Part shown: positions 25,021 through 36,894 of the stretch, piece by piece
Layout: the number at the start of each line of letters is the position of its first letter
Numbering within the stretch: position 1 is the stretch's first letter
Origin: Nymphaea colorata
Lineage: Eukaryota > Streptophyta > Magnoliopsida > Nymphaeales > Nymphaeaceae
Direction: 5' to 3'
DNA length: 64,000 nucleotides
Assembly (NCBI RefSeq): GCF_008831285.2
Contig: NC_045142.1
Coordinates: forward strand, 16,367,354-16,431,353
Program-made: the position numbers and the translations under genes
The notes under the pieces: generated by a model
What the model was told of the DNA's origin: nothing
Database searches by the model: none
The model's input: the letters and a program-made list of their open reading frames with translations, nothing else

Positions 25021-27729
25021 ATAACAAGTGGCAATGCTGGGAAAGAACCCTCATCACCTCGAATGCCTTTGTTGAAACGGAGGATGAGACCCTATTGCTC
25101 CAACATTGGTTGTGACAAGAAGTCTTCTTATCACTTCGAGTCCCTTTTGGTGAAATTTTTGTTTTCACCCAAGGCTTGATTTTGAACTTGTTAAAATTTC
25201 CCAAACTAACGTTTGGGTTGACCTTGCTTCGAAAAATCCCCTAGCCAAACGGCCAAGTTGTGCTTGCTCCATAAAATTCCCTTGTCTAGCGACATGGTTG
25301 AGTTAGCTTTAGAAAGCCTCAAGCCTAACGGTCAGATTACGCTTGATCAAATCTTTAGCTTAACAACTGATTTGATTTGATTGGGATATGATCCATTTTC
25401 TATGGACAATGATGATTGTGTATGAAAATATTTGTTGCAAAAGCAATTTGGAACTATCTCGAAATAATAAAAATGCCCCAGTATTAGGAATTTGCCATGA
25501 TTGATAAAGTAGAGAATGCTAGGTAGAAGATTGAGACTGAGGCGAAGAAAGTAATGGAAATTGCCTCAATCAAATAAGGTATGAGCAAAATTATATAAAG
25601 GAAATTGATATAGCTTCCACTAATAGGAAAATGATGGTGCAAGTTAATGACATATATATGAACTTTGGTATGCAAGAATTTATGTTTTGTCTCTGAGGTA
25701 AAGAAATTGAGACAAAGCTTGTAGGAAAAAAATTTGTTATAAGAATATGATAGGTAGATGGTAATTCTCATAGCGAGATATCTAGTTGATAATGCAGCAA
25801 AACAGAGAATCTTAGTTTTGCAATGATTAAATCTCGAGTAGAGTATGAATATATGAGGTTTGACTCAGAAAGATATAGATTGAACTAGGGTGAATGAATG
25901 AGTCAAAAATTAGATGTCCAACGATTGAAAATATAATATATCGGAGCATTAGCAAAAATCTTGAAATAAATGATGATCCAATAAAATCATGGAAGTAGTA
26001 AAATGGAAAGAAATACATTCCATATGTATTGAAGTTGAAAAAATATTGGTCTAAATGTAAGTGAGAAAACAAGGAATGTATGGCCCGAGTCAAGCACGTG
26101 CTGATCTCAGACTGAGCTTGAGGCAGAGAAAATAATGGAAATTGGCTCAAATGTATAAAAAATTGATATGTAAGGGTGAAAGGTAATATCACGTGTCTGC
26201 ACTTGGATATGAAAGAATTTTGACATGTAATTGGGACAAAGCTAGTATGAAAGGAATTTGTTGTAGAAATATGATTGGTAAATAGTGATTTTCATAGCAA
26301 GATAGGAAGTTGATAATATAGGAAAATAGGGAGAATTATGAGCAATTTATCACTTGTGAAGAGAATCTTAACTTTGAAAGGATTAAACTTCCAATAGAGT
26401 ATAATGAATACATGATGTTTGATTCATATGGATCCAATAAATGGAAACCTCATGTCTGACGATTGAAGATGGAGTATAATTAAGTAAAGCAAATATTGAT
26501 ATTCAATTTGGAATAAATGATAGCTCAATGAAATAAGGAGAAAGATATGGGTGTTGAGACCAAAATAATTATGTATGACTCGAGTCAAATAGAGTCAGTA
26601 ATTGAACTAATAGATGAGTCACATACTTGATAATAGGAGATTAAACAAATAAGGGATTGACAAGATATAGATTTTGAAGCAATTCTAAAAAAAGATTTGC
26701 CAAGGAATAATTGATGATCCAACGAAATTGTAGAAGAAGTAAAATATGAGGAAAGATGTCTCATAAGTATTGAAGCTTGGAAAAATGTTTGGCTAAAATG
26801 ATGGCAAAAGACTGCCTGACCTAAGTCCAACAAAGATTGGTAATTGAGCCAATAACTGGCCATCATGTTTAAGAATATGAGGTTGGACCAATGAATAAAT
26901 GAGTGATTGAAAATGTAGATCTTGAAATGATTCTTGAAAAATGGATGATAATATTTGAAAAATCAATGTCATGTAGATAGTAGGGTCCAAACATGATTTC
27001 ATAGCGTGATCTTGTTGAAGATTATATAGAAATGATTGAAAAAGACATTGATTTAAATGAGAAAATGAGATGCAAGATTATTAAATTGATCAAAGATTGC
27101 ATGAAGGCACACATGTATTCATCATATAATGATAAACATCCAGTATTTTTGAAAGTCACCTTTATCATGCATATATTTGAAAATGAGCCTAGGACCTAAT
27201 TGAATTGGTTTGATCAAATTGTTCCATATAAGATATGCCAATATACCTTAGCCAAAAGGCTTAGTACGAGCATAGAATTCTCCATTAGGCAACTAAGGGT
27301 AAGGTTTATCCACTTCTTCTTGATCACTCGTCGATATACCATAAATTACCACTCATGGTACTAACGAGGGGGCTTTTCCACCCAATGTGTGGTCTAGTTG
27401 TAAGACTTAGTCTTGTGCAACCGCCTAAGACCAAGTCCGGCAACATGATGACCGGGACAAATAGGTATTGAGATTTTGAAATATGAGAAATCATGAAAAA
27501 TGAGTTGTCTCTAATGCAATGTTGCCTAAGATGATGATTGAAATAAATAGAAGAGCAAACATTGTTTTCAAACAACTCTTAAATTGAGAGGAAACATAAT
27601 CATCAAGCAATGTAATGAAATACCGATGGGGTCAAGGCCAAAGTTAGGGACATGCTTTACCATCGGTAATATGTGAGATGTTCAAGTTAGTAAAAATGCA
27701 TCAATTATAACCATAGCCAAACGATGACA

Positions 27730-27748
27730 GGTTCCATCACGGTCGCCA
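27730..27748 (-). promoter_or_regulatory. Candidate primer-binding site of the nested element
   Basis: Two bases past the end of the 5' LTR, the minus strand reads TGGCGACCGTGATGGAACC. Plant gypsy primer-binding sites commonly begin TGGCG. The tRNA was not matched. Confidence 0.55.
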
Positions 27749-27750
27749 TC

Positions 27751-30344
27751 TGTTTGCATCTCAAAATTTTCATTGGTTTTGGAATGCTTCAGAAAAATGA
27801 GGTTTGTTTTGAAATAGGAAGGAAAAGGGGCTCGCCCGTCGGTACGAGGATTGACCGTTCCCGACACCTTTACCGGAGGTAATCAATCCAAGGTCTATGT
27901 TCATCATTGATGCATTTGATTTTAACTTAAACATCATTTTGATTCTATATGCGGTGTAGAAAATATTGAAAGTTTGATGTTTCAAACTTTTGAAAAGACT
28001 CTTGAAGAGTTGCTTGAAAATGTGAAATATTTTGAGGAAAAAGTGGAATTAGTAAATATCATTAGAAAAACTTGTGAAATCATTTTGAAATCACATTAGT
28101 GTTCTCTTAAGACTTTAAGTAGGTTTGAGATTTTGCTCTAATTCGGTTACCACCTAATTAGAGCTTCATCCCCTCTTGCTCAAGTTCTTTTGGAGATGTG
28201 CTTGTGATCATAAATGAAATAAAGTGGGTGAGAATGCATGGATGCATTTATCTTATATGATTGAAAGAATGTAAATCATTCCTACCGCAACATTCATCTA
28301 AAGTCATTCCTACCACAACATACATCTAAGATTTTTGTTTTTGTAAATATCATATATATGAAAGAAAAGTTTTTGAAAATGGATTGAGATTGTAGACCTA
28401 TCAAGCATGAATCCAATATTGGGTCATTACTTGGTTTGTGGTTTTGATGAAGTCGGCAAATAAAAAATTAAAATCTTAAATGGTAAGAAATTGAAAGAAC
28501 AAAAAAAAATGAAAGACTACATCTCAAGAGAGATATAGAGAAAGAGATCTTGAAAACCATAAAATCAAAGATTTAAAAGAAAGAGAGATATGTATTCTTA
28601 AGCGTATATATATGTACATATATATGTATACATATATACATATATATGTATAGATACGTATATGAAAGCTTGTAAAAAATGATGTTTAAATCAAATAGAG
28701 AAGAAAAGATCATTTTCGAAAGAGAGAGAGATTTAAAAATGGAATACACGTATATATATTTATATATATGTATATGAGAGTTTGTAAAAGAATATGTTTA
28801 ATCATAAAAAGAGAATGATAGAAAGAAATAATCATGTACACATATACATATATAACATGTATATACGTACTTGTCTTCATGATAACTAAAATCAAGAAAT
28901 AAATTAAAAATAGCCAACTTCAATTTTTGATATAAGCCGGAGGAGAACTTAGGCTCATGCAAGAACCTAAGTTAATTCTCCAAGGCCGCATTAGAGAAGT
29001 TTCTTTTGAAAGTGTTTTGGAAAATATGATTCATATCTAAACATGGAATGTTATGATTTGGTTTGCCACAAGGGATATATTTCTTCCACCATTGGGTATG
29101 GAAGAAAATCAAACAATATAACGAGTAACTCGTTAGGGTTCCTGATGGAGTGATTAGAAAAGAAACTAGCGCAAAATGACATGTAAATGCATATTAACAT
29201 GTACATATTTCGTGAAGGTTTTCAATGGGTTGGACAAGTCCCAACTTCAAAAATCACAAGAAAAAATCCCAACCCCAAACACTCACTCTCATCGTGCATT
29301 GGGTCATATAAATGGAAGATTAGAATATCAAGCATGAGCATCATTTCAAGCATGAATGATGAATGAAGACAATATATCAAATATATTTTTGGAGATTAAT
29401 GAATATATGAATTTTCTTCCATCTTGCTCATACTCCCGATGCACTCAAGAGTAGCTCTTGGTTTGGGATCATTTGAGCTATCTTGCACGGCCATGGGGAG
29501 ATGGCAAGAGGAAAATGATGATATGAAAAGGAAAGATTGCATGATATAAGCATTAACATAAAATATCATCTCATCTTCTCATGCTCCCGGTGCACTTGAA
29601 CATAGCCTCTTGACTCTAAAAGTATAGATTGAGGGCTATCTCATATGGCCATAGGGAGAGGAAGAATAGAGAAAAGGATGAAATGAAAATTGAGGTTTAC
29701 ATACCTCGGATATGAATGATATTGAAAATGTCATGGAGAGAAGAAAAAATGAAAATAGAAATAGAGAAAGATTAAATACCTCGAATGTGATTGATATTGG
29801 AAATGATCCCTCTTTTTTTGAATGATCTTGGACTTACCTTAAATGAAGCTCCCAAAATGTTGAAGATGAAGAAAAATGGAAAGAGGAAGAGGGTGAGGGA
29901 AAGAGCTCAAGAGAAACCCTAAGTCTTCAAGTGAGAATACTCTAGGGTTTCTCCCAAGGCTAACTCTTTTTTAAGAGGGGAGAAGTGGAGGGTATTTATA
30001 GAGAATTTTGGAGCCAAAATTCGAAATTCGAATTCAATATTTGAATTCAAGAGGGAAGAATTTTAGAGCCAAAATTCAAAATTCGAATTTAGGATTTGAT
30101 TTCAAGAGGGAAGAGTTTTAGAGCTAAAATTTGAAATTTGAATTCAAGATTTGAATCCAAGAGGAAGGAGTTTTGGAGCCAAAATTCAAAATTTGAAATC
30201 GGCTTTGGAATTTGAGTTTCAAATTCTCGATTTGGATCTAAACTTGGATTTTGGATCTAAACTTGGATTTAAAATTTATTTTAAAAATAATAGACCTAAA
30301 ATTTTAATAGCCCTCTTTTTTTTGAAAAAATTGGGGTGATTACA
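27751..30344 (-). repeat. 5' LTR of the nested non-coding element (2594 bp)
   Basis: This is the near-identical partner of 21958-24540 with the same internal landmarks: the TATA-rich stretch near 28600, the 55-bp array from 30011, and TATAAATA at 29993-30000. The length differs from its partner by 11 bases. Confidence 0.93.
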
Positions 30345-30349
30345 GAGGT
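30345..30349. repeat. Target-site duplication GAGGT (right)
   Basis: It directly follows ...GATTACA at the end of the right LTR and matches 21953-21957 exactly. Confidence 0.92.
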
Positions 30350-30563
30350 GAGCCTGAATCAAGTATATTTTCAAACATTTTCCTTGATGGATTGCTTGTA
30401 GATGACACATCCTTTGATGATGCTCCGTCCAATTCATCAAACGGTGCATGCTTGGTTTCATTATTCTCTCATTTCCAGTAATTTTCTTCCTAAAAAATCA
30501 CATCTCTCTTAATAAATAGTTTCTTGGTCATTGGATTATAAGTCTATATCCTTTAGGATCAAA
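30350..30563 (-). pseudogene. Copia integrase C-terminal/linker fragment
   Basis: In the minus sense, the segment near 30560-30480 encodes GYRLYNPMTKKLFIKRDVIF, the conserved copia segment after the integrase core (usual form SKGYRLYNP...SRDVVF). A stop codon follows soon after. The fragment is bounded by the 1.4-kb insertion (30569) on one side and by the long-LTR element (30344) on the other. Confidence 0.85.
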
Positions 30564-30568
30564 ACTAT

Positions 30569-31950
30569 TGTAATGTTTGGCGAGTGGGGCAGGTCAGGCT
30601 GGATCAGGGCCCAAACTCGGACCTGAACCCCACCCGCGTGGTGAAGTGAAGCCCGACGTCGGGGCTCTCCCTCTCTATCTTCTTGCCGGTTCGATCATGA
30701 GAGAAGTAGGAGGCGGAAGAGGGGCAACAACGACTTGCCTTAGTTGCATTAAGATTGGTTCATGACAAACACAACCCCAAGCTCAAATGACTTGACTCGG
30801 CTCATGTTTCTCAGTCTACCATTCAGCAAAATCCCTACATGCTGTCCCCAACAATCTATATTATTTTATAGAAGTTGGTACAAAGTCTAGACATCCACAT
30901 CCTTTCTCTGTTATCTCCTCTCCTCTCGACAGATGTGTCTGATGCTTAGAGCAGCGTCGTTTCACTGGAAAGTACCTGTTTGACACGACTTGTCAGAGGT
31001 GTCCACCCATGGCTCTACCCTAGGCTGGCTTGGGTTACGAATTCACTTGGAGGACAAACTTGTTGTTTAACTCTCCCTCATGATGTTATTGACATTTGAC
31101 GATCACCAGCCCGGAGTCGTCTTGGTCTTTGTACAACTTAAAAAGCGATAAGGTTCTTGGATCGATACTTTTGACTCAAATTAAGATGTGTGTTTGTGCT
31201 CTTAGAATTGCTTAATGAATATAAACGAAAAATAAAAAACGTTCAAGTGAAGATTAGAAGAAAAAAAAATGTAATTTGATGTACAATCTTCCCAACTGGC
31301 AAACTAGATGGATACCTAATCTTGTGGGACATGAAAAGAATGTGAATGAAGTGAATGTAAACGATGTGAATATGCATGAAGTGAAAGTGACAATCGAGTA
31401 TGTTAATTGTGGTCATTGAGTGGTCCTCATGTGTCATGGAATATGTAAGGGGCTGCCATAACAAGTATGTGACTTCAAGTTACTATCATGATGTAGTAGC
31501 GTTTATGTTTTCATATATCTCAGATTTGAGCCGTTACCTTAGAGGGTTAGGGATTTATCTGGTTTGTTGCCATACTGTGAAGGTTAAGCCTTCTGTTGTT
31601 TTCCTTTTTCAGGTTTTGGTGGACCCGGGACATCAAGTTGATCAGATGACCCAACTCACATCCTACTGGAAAGATTTTGGGTCTATTATAGCGTTGGCGC
31701 GTCATGTTTTTGTCTCATTGATGTCTTATTTTTGTTAGCCATCAATGTTATGGTTTTGGGGCATTTTTATTATGTGTTATTGAGAAATATGAAGTGAATT
31801 TTGTATGAACTGAATTTACTATATAATGAAAAGTTACCCCCATTGTCTTTTGTTTTGCATAGCTCCTTTCAAATTGTTGTGTTGTCACACCTCAACGTTT
31901 TACGTTTTAACAAAAAAATTTATTTGGGGGTAAAAAGTTGGGGTGTGACA
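30569..31950. mobile_element. 1.38-kb TG...CA insertion (solo-LTR-like) inside the copia element
   Basis: The copia integrase reading CIFVGY stops at about 31955 and resumes with DPKGYRLYN at about 30560, so the DNA between is an insertion. It starts TGTAATG and ends GTGTGACA. It is flanked by ACTAT (30564-30568) and AATAT (31951-31955), a five-base duplication with one mismatch. No retroelement protein is visible, so a solo LTR or a small non-autonomous element is likely. Open frames inside it (30577-30765, 31400-31738) have no recognisable domain. Confidence 0.65.
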
Positions 31951-31956
31951 AATATA

Positions 31957-32701
31957 GCCAACAAATATACACGTCTCACTCTTCTTTTCTAACTTGGATC
32001 ATTTAGAAATATCAATCAAGGCATAATCAATACATCCAAATACACATAAATGACTTACACTAGGCATGTGGTTCCACCATGCTTGATATAATACCTTATT
32101 TTGAACTACTTTTGTAGGAGATATATTCAACAAATACATACATGTTGCTACTGCTTCTACCCAAAAATCATATAGTGAGTCTTTCTCAAGAAACATGCTC
32201 CATGCCATTTGCACTACTGTTCTATTTTTTCTTTTTGCCACCCTATTTTGTTGTAATGTTTTTCTTACAAAGAATTGTCTACATATTCCATGTTCTTTGC
32301 AAAACAGTTCAAATTCATCAGAAAGAAATTCACCTCCTCTATCAGTACGAAGTGTTTTGATTAGTAGACCACTTTCTTTCTCAACTAGCACTTTAAGTTC
32401 TTTGATTTTATCAAAACGTCAAATTTTTGTGCTAAAAAAAAACCCAACTCATACGTGTGTAATCATCAGTGAATAATATGAAGTATTTGCTCTTATTTAA
32501 TGACAATGTATTTATTGACCTACAAACATCATGAACAAGTTCAAATGGTCTCCTAGCTCTCACTATTTTTCCTACTGAAAATAGAATTTCATGTTGTTTT
32601 CCAAAACCAAAACCTTCACAAACTTTATCAGTCATTGAAATCAATGGTAAACCATGCACCATATTCTTTTGTTTCAATAACTTCAACCCACTGTAGTGCA
32701 A
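31957..32701 (-). pseudogene. Ty1/copia pre-integrase and integrase core, decayed
   Basis: The minus strand encodes a GAG-pre-integrase segment (YSGLKLLKQKNMVHGLP) followed by the integrase core. FTDDYTRMSWVF carries the first catalytic Asp and LRTDRGGEF the second. The motif that normally holds the catalytic Glu (VAERKNRT) reads VAKRKNRT, a Glu-to-Lys change that should abolish activity. There is a reading-frame break between about 32432 and 32391, and a TGA near 31997 after IDISK. These defects and the nested insertions show the copy cannot function. Confidence 0.9.
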
Positions 32702-32934
32702 TTGCCCATATCATATGTGCCACAATTTCTACTTGTTATCAGTATTAGCCACTAATATACATGTATCAAGTGGAAACAACTTATTTGTAGCATGGGGGTT
32801 TCTGCTATTATCATGCAAGTTTTCTTATGCTTTATTTCACAAATTTCGTCATGAAAATAGACCAAATAATGTTTTTGGATAAGCTGGCCTACACTAAGTA
32901 GGTTATGAGACAAATAAGGTACAAAATGCACATC

Positions 32935-33369
32935 TCAAATAAATTTTTCTTTACTTGATTTGTTTTTCACAATAATAGTACCTTTTCCTTTCACTTTTAT
33001 TTTGTTATCATCACTTAACTTGACCTCTAGCTTTACTGATTCATCAAGCTCTTTAAAAAGCTCTCTCTTTCTTGTTATATGGAAGCTTTTTTTTTTTTTT
33101 TTTTTACAATTGTCAACACTTGTAAGAAATAAATTAGTATCATCCTCTACAATATTTGCTTGTCGCTTATTTTTCTCAAAGCAATTTGCTTCAATATGCC
33201 CAAATTTCTTGGAGTAGAAGAATTTGTTTGCTTTATAGTTTGGTCTATAGGTAATACATTCCTTAGAGAACTTTGCACCATGTCTTCCACGACCTCTTTT
33301 TCTACCACAAAAGCTGCTTCTATAACCTCCTTTATTGTGACCTCTTTGATCATTGGTCCCTTCCAACAA
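32935..33369 (-). pseudogene. Copia gag zinc-knuckle and protease fragment
   Basis: An Arg/Gly-rich segment is followed by FGHIEANCFEKNKRQA, the second half of a CCHC zinc knuckle; the first two cysteines are lost. Then comes RELFKELDESVKLEVKLSDD, the region just after the copia protease active site. The active-site DSG is absent and replaced by a poly-lysine run encoded by a long T tract near 33089-33105. The protease is therefore inactive. Confidence 0.85.
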
Positions 33370-33594
33370 TTTCTCTTTTGAGTTTTCTATTTTAACCTAG
33401 AAAGCATGCTCTCAGTTTTTTCTTCAACTCTATTCGTACATATGACTCTCATGTGCTAACAAGGAACCAATCAACTCATTAAGATTGTATGATGACAAAT
33501 CCTTAGATTCTTTAGTTGCAGTTAGTACATGATCAAACTTATGAGGAAGACTTCTTAAGACTTTTTCTACAATTTTTTTATTAGAAATATTCCC

Positions 33595-34182
33595 TCAAAA
33601 AGACCCCATTTGGTTTATAATACTATAAGTCTGGAAAAGAAGTCTTGCATGGATATACCATTTTTCATAAAAAATGTTTTCAAAGTCTCTACACAGGGTT
33701 TCCAACTTAACCGTTGTTACCTTCTTGTCTTCATGAAAATCTTGTTTAAAATATTTCATGCCTGGTTGGTTGTGATTGCAAAACCAATAATGTTTTTGCA
33801 TCCTTTTTACGATTTTCTGATTTGTTACATGATTTTCTAGGTGACTTTTCATTCTCCCAAGCAACACCATTGTCAACCAAAATCCCATAAACTTTGAGAA
33901 AGAATTTTTTTTTTCATCTTGATGCTCCAAAATTCATATTTCACCATTGGAAATATGAGCCAAAGTGTGCGACAAGTTTTGGGAAGCCATACCAGATGTC
34001 ATATTTACCAATATCTTTCTCCATGTGCTCAACTCAGCATTCACTTTCCAATACTTATGCTTCAACAATAATATTTGCAATTCCAAGGCACGCCTTGAAC
34101 GAACCACTTTGTTGGAATGCTGAGTTGAAAAATTCTCAAAAGGAAGTGAGAACTGGGTATACAATGCTAAAAATACATGCAC
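33595..34182 (-). pseudogene. Copia gag region, decayed
   Basis: Two minus-strand open frames (34182-33934 and 33930-33595) hold the gag of the copia element. The segment FHEDKKVTTVKLETLCRDFENI, plus text before it resembling the usual copia gag start in other frames, places it upstream of the zinc knuckle. Several frameshifts are needed to read through. The 5' LTR of this copy was not delimited. Confidence 0.65.
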
Positions 34183-34429
34183 TCAAACATAAGAGGCTTC
34201 TCTCATTTGTCCGTTTTTCTCAATGACAAATACATAGCCTATTTATAGGTCACAAAGAGACTCAAGTTATACAATTCATTTATACCTATTTAAACATGAA
34301 ACTCCTTATTTTAATAACTATTCATAATTTCATAAGTGTTTTTTCTTTAATTTACCATAAAATAAAGGTAACCACCTCAGTAACTCACACCATAACTCAT
34401 TAAAAATATAATAACTCTTTAATTCACAC

Positions 34430-35095
34430 TCAAACTCAGCTCGACTCACATATTGCTTTGCTCTAGCTCAAGCCAAGCTTTATGAGGCAAGCTCAAGCTC
34501 AACTCGATTAACTGAGTGCAAGCTTGAGCTCAACTGGTTGAAGCTCATCATCAGCTAATAACGATCCTCATCTTCTTCAAGCTATGTAGGAAAAAAACAG
34601 TAGCAATATTACTTCACTGTTCTCCTATAAAACATAAATTGTTCACTAGAAAACAGTGTGTGAAGAGTACCAACTTAAATTTCATTACCCACATAATCAA
34701 TTATACACTGATTCATATAACTTAACATTGAAATCAAAATACTAATACCTGGTTAGCGACTTGTGGTTGCAGCCCGATAGAAAGAGGAGGTGGGAGGAAG
34801 AAGAAAAAAAATAGAATGAGAGAGAGAGAGAGAGAGAAGCAGAGAAATAGAGGGAAGAAGAAATGAAAAATAAAAAGAGGGAGAAAGTCAAAAGGCATAG
34901 CAGGAGAAATGAAAAACAAGCGAGCCAAGCGAGTTTAAACTAGTCAAGCTCGTGTAACTCAAACTTGACTCATATATAACTCGAGCTCGAATTCAACTCG
35001 TTTAATAAATGAGTCGAGCTCTAACCGAGCTTATATAAGCGAGTTCGAGTCGAGCCCGGGGCTCAAGCTGGCTCGACTTGTTATACATTCCTAGG
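34430..35095. mobile_element. Short element with GCTCGA/AGCTCAA-rich ends
   Basis: Both ends are dense in AGCTCAAGCTC/CTCGAGCTCG words (34430-34560 and 34915-35080). The right end closes with 'acattcctaggcc', which read in reverse resembles a plant hAT terminus (GGCCTAGGAATG). A (GA)n tract (34818-34838) lies inside, and no coding capacity is seen. A miniature hAT-like element is the likeliest reading; target duplications were not established. Confidence 0.4.
34818..34838. repeat. (GA)n microsatellite
   Basis: A run of about ten GA units within the GCTCGA-ended element. Confidence 0.9.
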
Positions 35096-35099
35096 CCAT

Positions 35100-36400
35100 T
35101 GTACCTAAAAGCATAATTAGGCACCCATTTGGGGAGCAGATGGCTTTAAAACTATACATACACTATTTTTAACGCAACAATTGTGTTACCAACAAGTGAA
35201 TCAGTAACGCAGACCCAGCGTGAGGAATAATAAAAAAAGTTCGTTACTAATTATGAATAATAACACATAGCATAAAGCTTTTTGTAACAAGATTTTTATC
35301 AACACAGTTTGTGGCAAGCATTTAGTAACTCAAGCAGTGCGTTAAATTTGAGGAAGAGAAAGCGCGATGAATTGAAGTTTCCATTGCAAATTTCAGTAAG
35401 TTATATGTACTTATGGTGTCCCAAATTACGAAGCATTGACGACCGTTAATAATTCTTCATCTCATTTCGAAGCGCCGCTTCAACGGTAAGGCAAAAGCGT
35501 CCCTCGCAAGATCCCTATCTTCTCCCCTGTCCGCCGATATCCTTCTCCGATGGCCTTCAAGTTTCAATCCATCGTCCCCAAAAATCGCTTCAGCTCTGAT
35601 GGTGTGTGAGAGTCCAGAAACGATGAACAACTGATTGGTTCTGATGGTGTTAGTTCAATGAAAGAACAACCCCTCGCCATCGCTTACTTTTCACCGACCG
35701 TGGAGAAGACAAAGCTTTGTGACCTAGAAACGGCTGATGATGGGGAAAAACCCACCATCGCACCATAACCCTCACCATTATCGCTTCTCTGATGGTGTCG
35801 CAGGTTGGCGTCTAATTGGTGGAATGCAAAGATGAAGCCGGTGATGTTACCCTCATTTGCGGACTTGGTCAGCCATCGTCGCTTTTATGAATTAGTGGTC
35901 AAAGATTCATACTTATTGTTTGACATTGGCTTCTCGTTGCTTATCTGCTCCTTAATTTTAAGCTGCAATGAACGCTATTGTTTTGTCACTGGTAAATCGA
36001 TTCATATAAAAATGATTTTACTTAATACATTTCTTTCTCACTTATTCTAGATCGAGTCTTCTTCATCAATTTCATGACCATGTTCAATACTCAACATATT
36101 TGAATTTTTTAGGATACTATCGTGTATTCAGACTGGGCATCAGATTTCTTCCTTGGGAGATTTTCTTCAATTGACATTTTCTCCTCCAATCTGTAACATA
36201 ACTCTTGTTGAGATCAGTGACGGAGAACTACCAGTTGCCCGATGTGATGATTATGGACCAGGTGTCAAAATGTTGAAACCACTTGATGAGAGCACTCGAC
36301 GTGGAGAGAAACTCTCGATAACTATTTTTGTAGCAGTTATCTATCCCGTGTTGTTTCTCTTTAATATATATATATTATTTTTATAGTTTTGCAAACTCAA
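35100..36400 (+). other. Unassigned region with coding-like patches
   Basis: Words such as GTTACTAA and GTAACGC recur at 35150-35350, like a transposon subterminal region. Between 35470 and 36390 base composition is closer to coding, and open frames appear (for example 36153-36386, containing ITLVEISDGELPVARCDDY). I could not assign any family. It may be a fragment of a host gene carried by an element, or a decayed gene. Confidence 0.3.
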
Positions 36401-36894
36401 ATCAGGGCTGGCTCAAAATTCATGAATTTGAGGCAAATAATCTCAAATTACTTTAAATATCAAATCTCACTTCCGTAGTTTTCGATCGGATTTGTCGGTC
36501 GAAATAGTCGGTTTTGTAACGTTGAAGCGCTGCGTCCAATGGATTTTGCCGTCAATCTAGAGATTTGAAACGTGCCACCTGTTTAAAATCGGACCCCTTA
36601 AATCTATGAACTTAGCCTAAATAAGATCATGACAAATATATACGTGGAAAAGTTTTTTCAAATTTTAAAATATTTTTTTGTCAATTTTTTTCATCTTCTA
36701 TTATTCAAAAGTTGTTTAAATACAAAATGAAACTAGCCATTTACATACATGCCAGCAGTCAATTCGTCTCACCGTCCACTCCGCTCTAGGTCTTCTCTTT
36801 CTTCGACGTCTCTGCGGCATCATAGCGCGAGAAGAACCCGCAAGAACAGAAGAGGAAGGGAAGGGAAGGGAAGGTTTGCAGCCAACCGACATCA

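Larger units (their letters stand above)
24541..27750 (-). other. Interior of the non-coding LTR element, no coding capacity
   Basis: No retrotransposon protein domain is visible in any frame. The interior holds a 44-bp tandem array (24638-25020) and more diverged repeats between 25480 and 26900, for example around 'tgatgatccaa(t/c)(a/g)aa' and 'aatggaaattg(c/g)ctcaa'. The short minus-strand open frames at 25484-25771 and 25827-26192 are AT-rich and unrecognised. Confidence 0.8.
21958..30344 (-). mobile_element. Complete non-coding LTR retrotransposon (LARD-like) nested in a copia element
   Basis: Two long direct repeats (21958-24540 and 27751-30344) begin TGTTTGCATC and end GATTACA. They flank a 3.2-kb interior and are bordered by a perfect GAGGT duplication. 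Orientation is minus: in that sense the LTR begins TGTAATCACCCC and has a TATAAATA box. The interior starts two bases past the LTR with TGGCGACCGTGATGGAACC, a primer-binding-site-like word. An A/G-rich tract, AAAAAATAGGG, lies just before the other LTR. No gag, protease, integrase or reverse transcriptase is detectable inside, so it would depend on proteins from another element. The LTRs are very similar by eye, so insertion is fairly recent and postdates the copia host. Confidence 0.92.
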
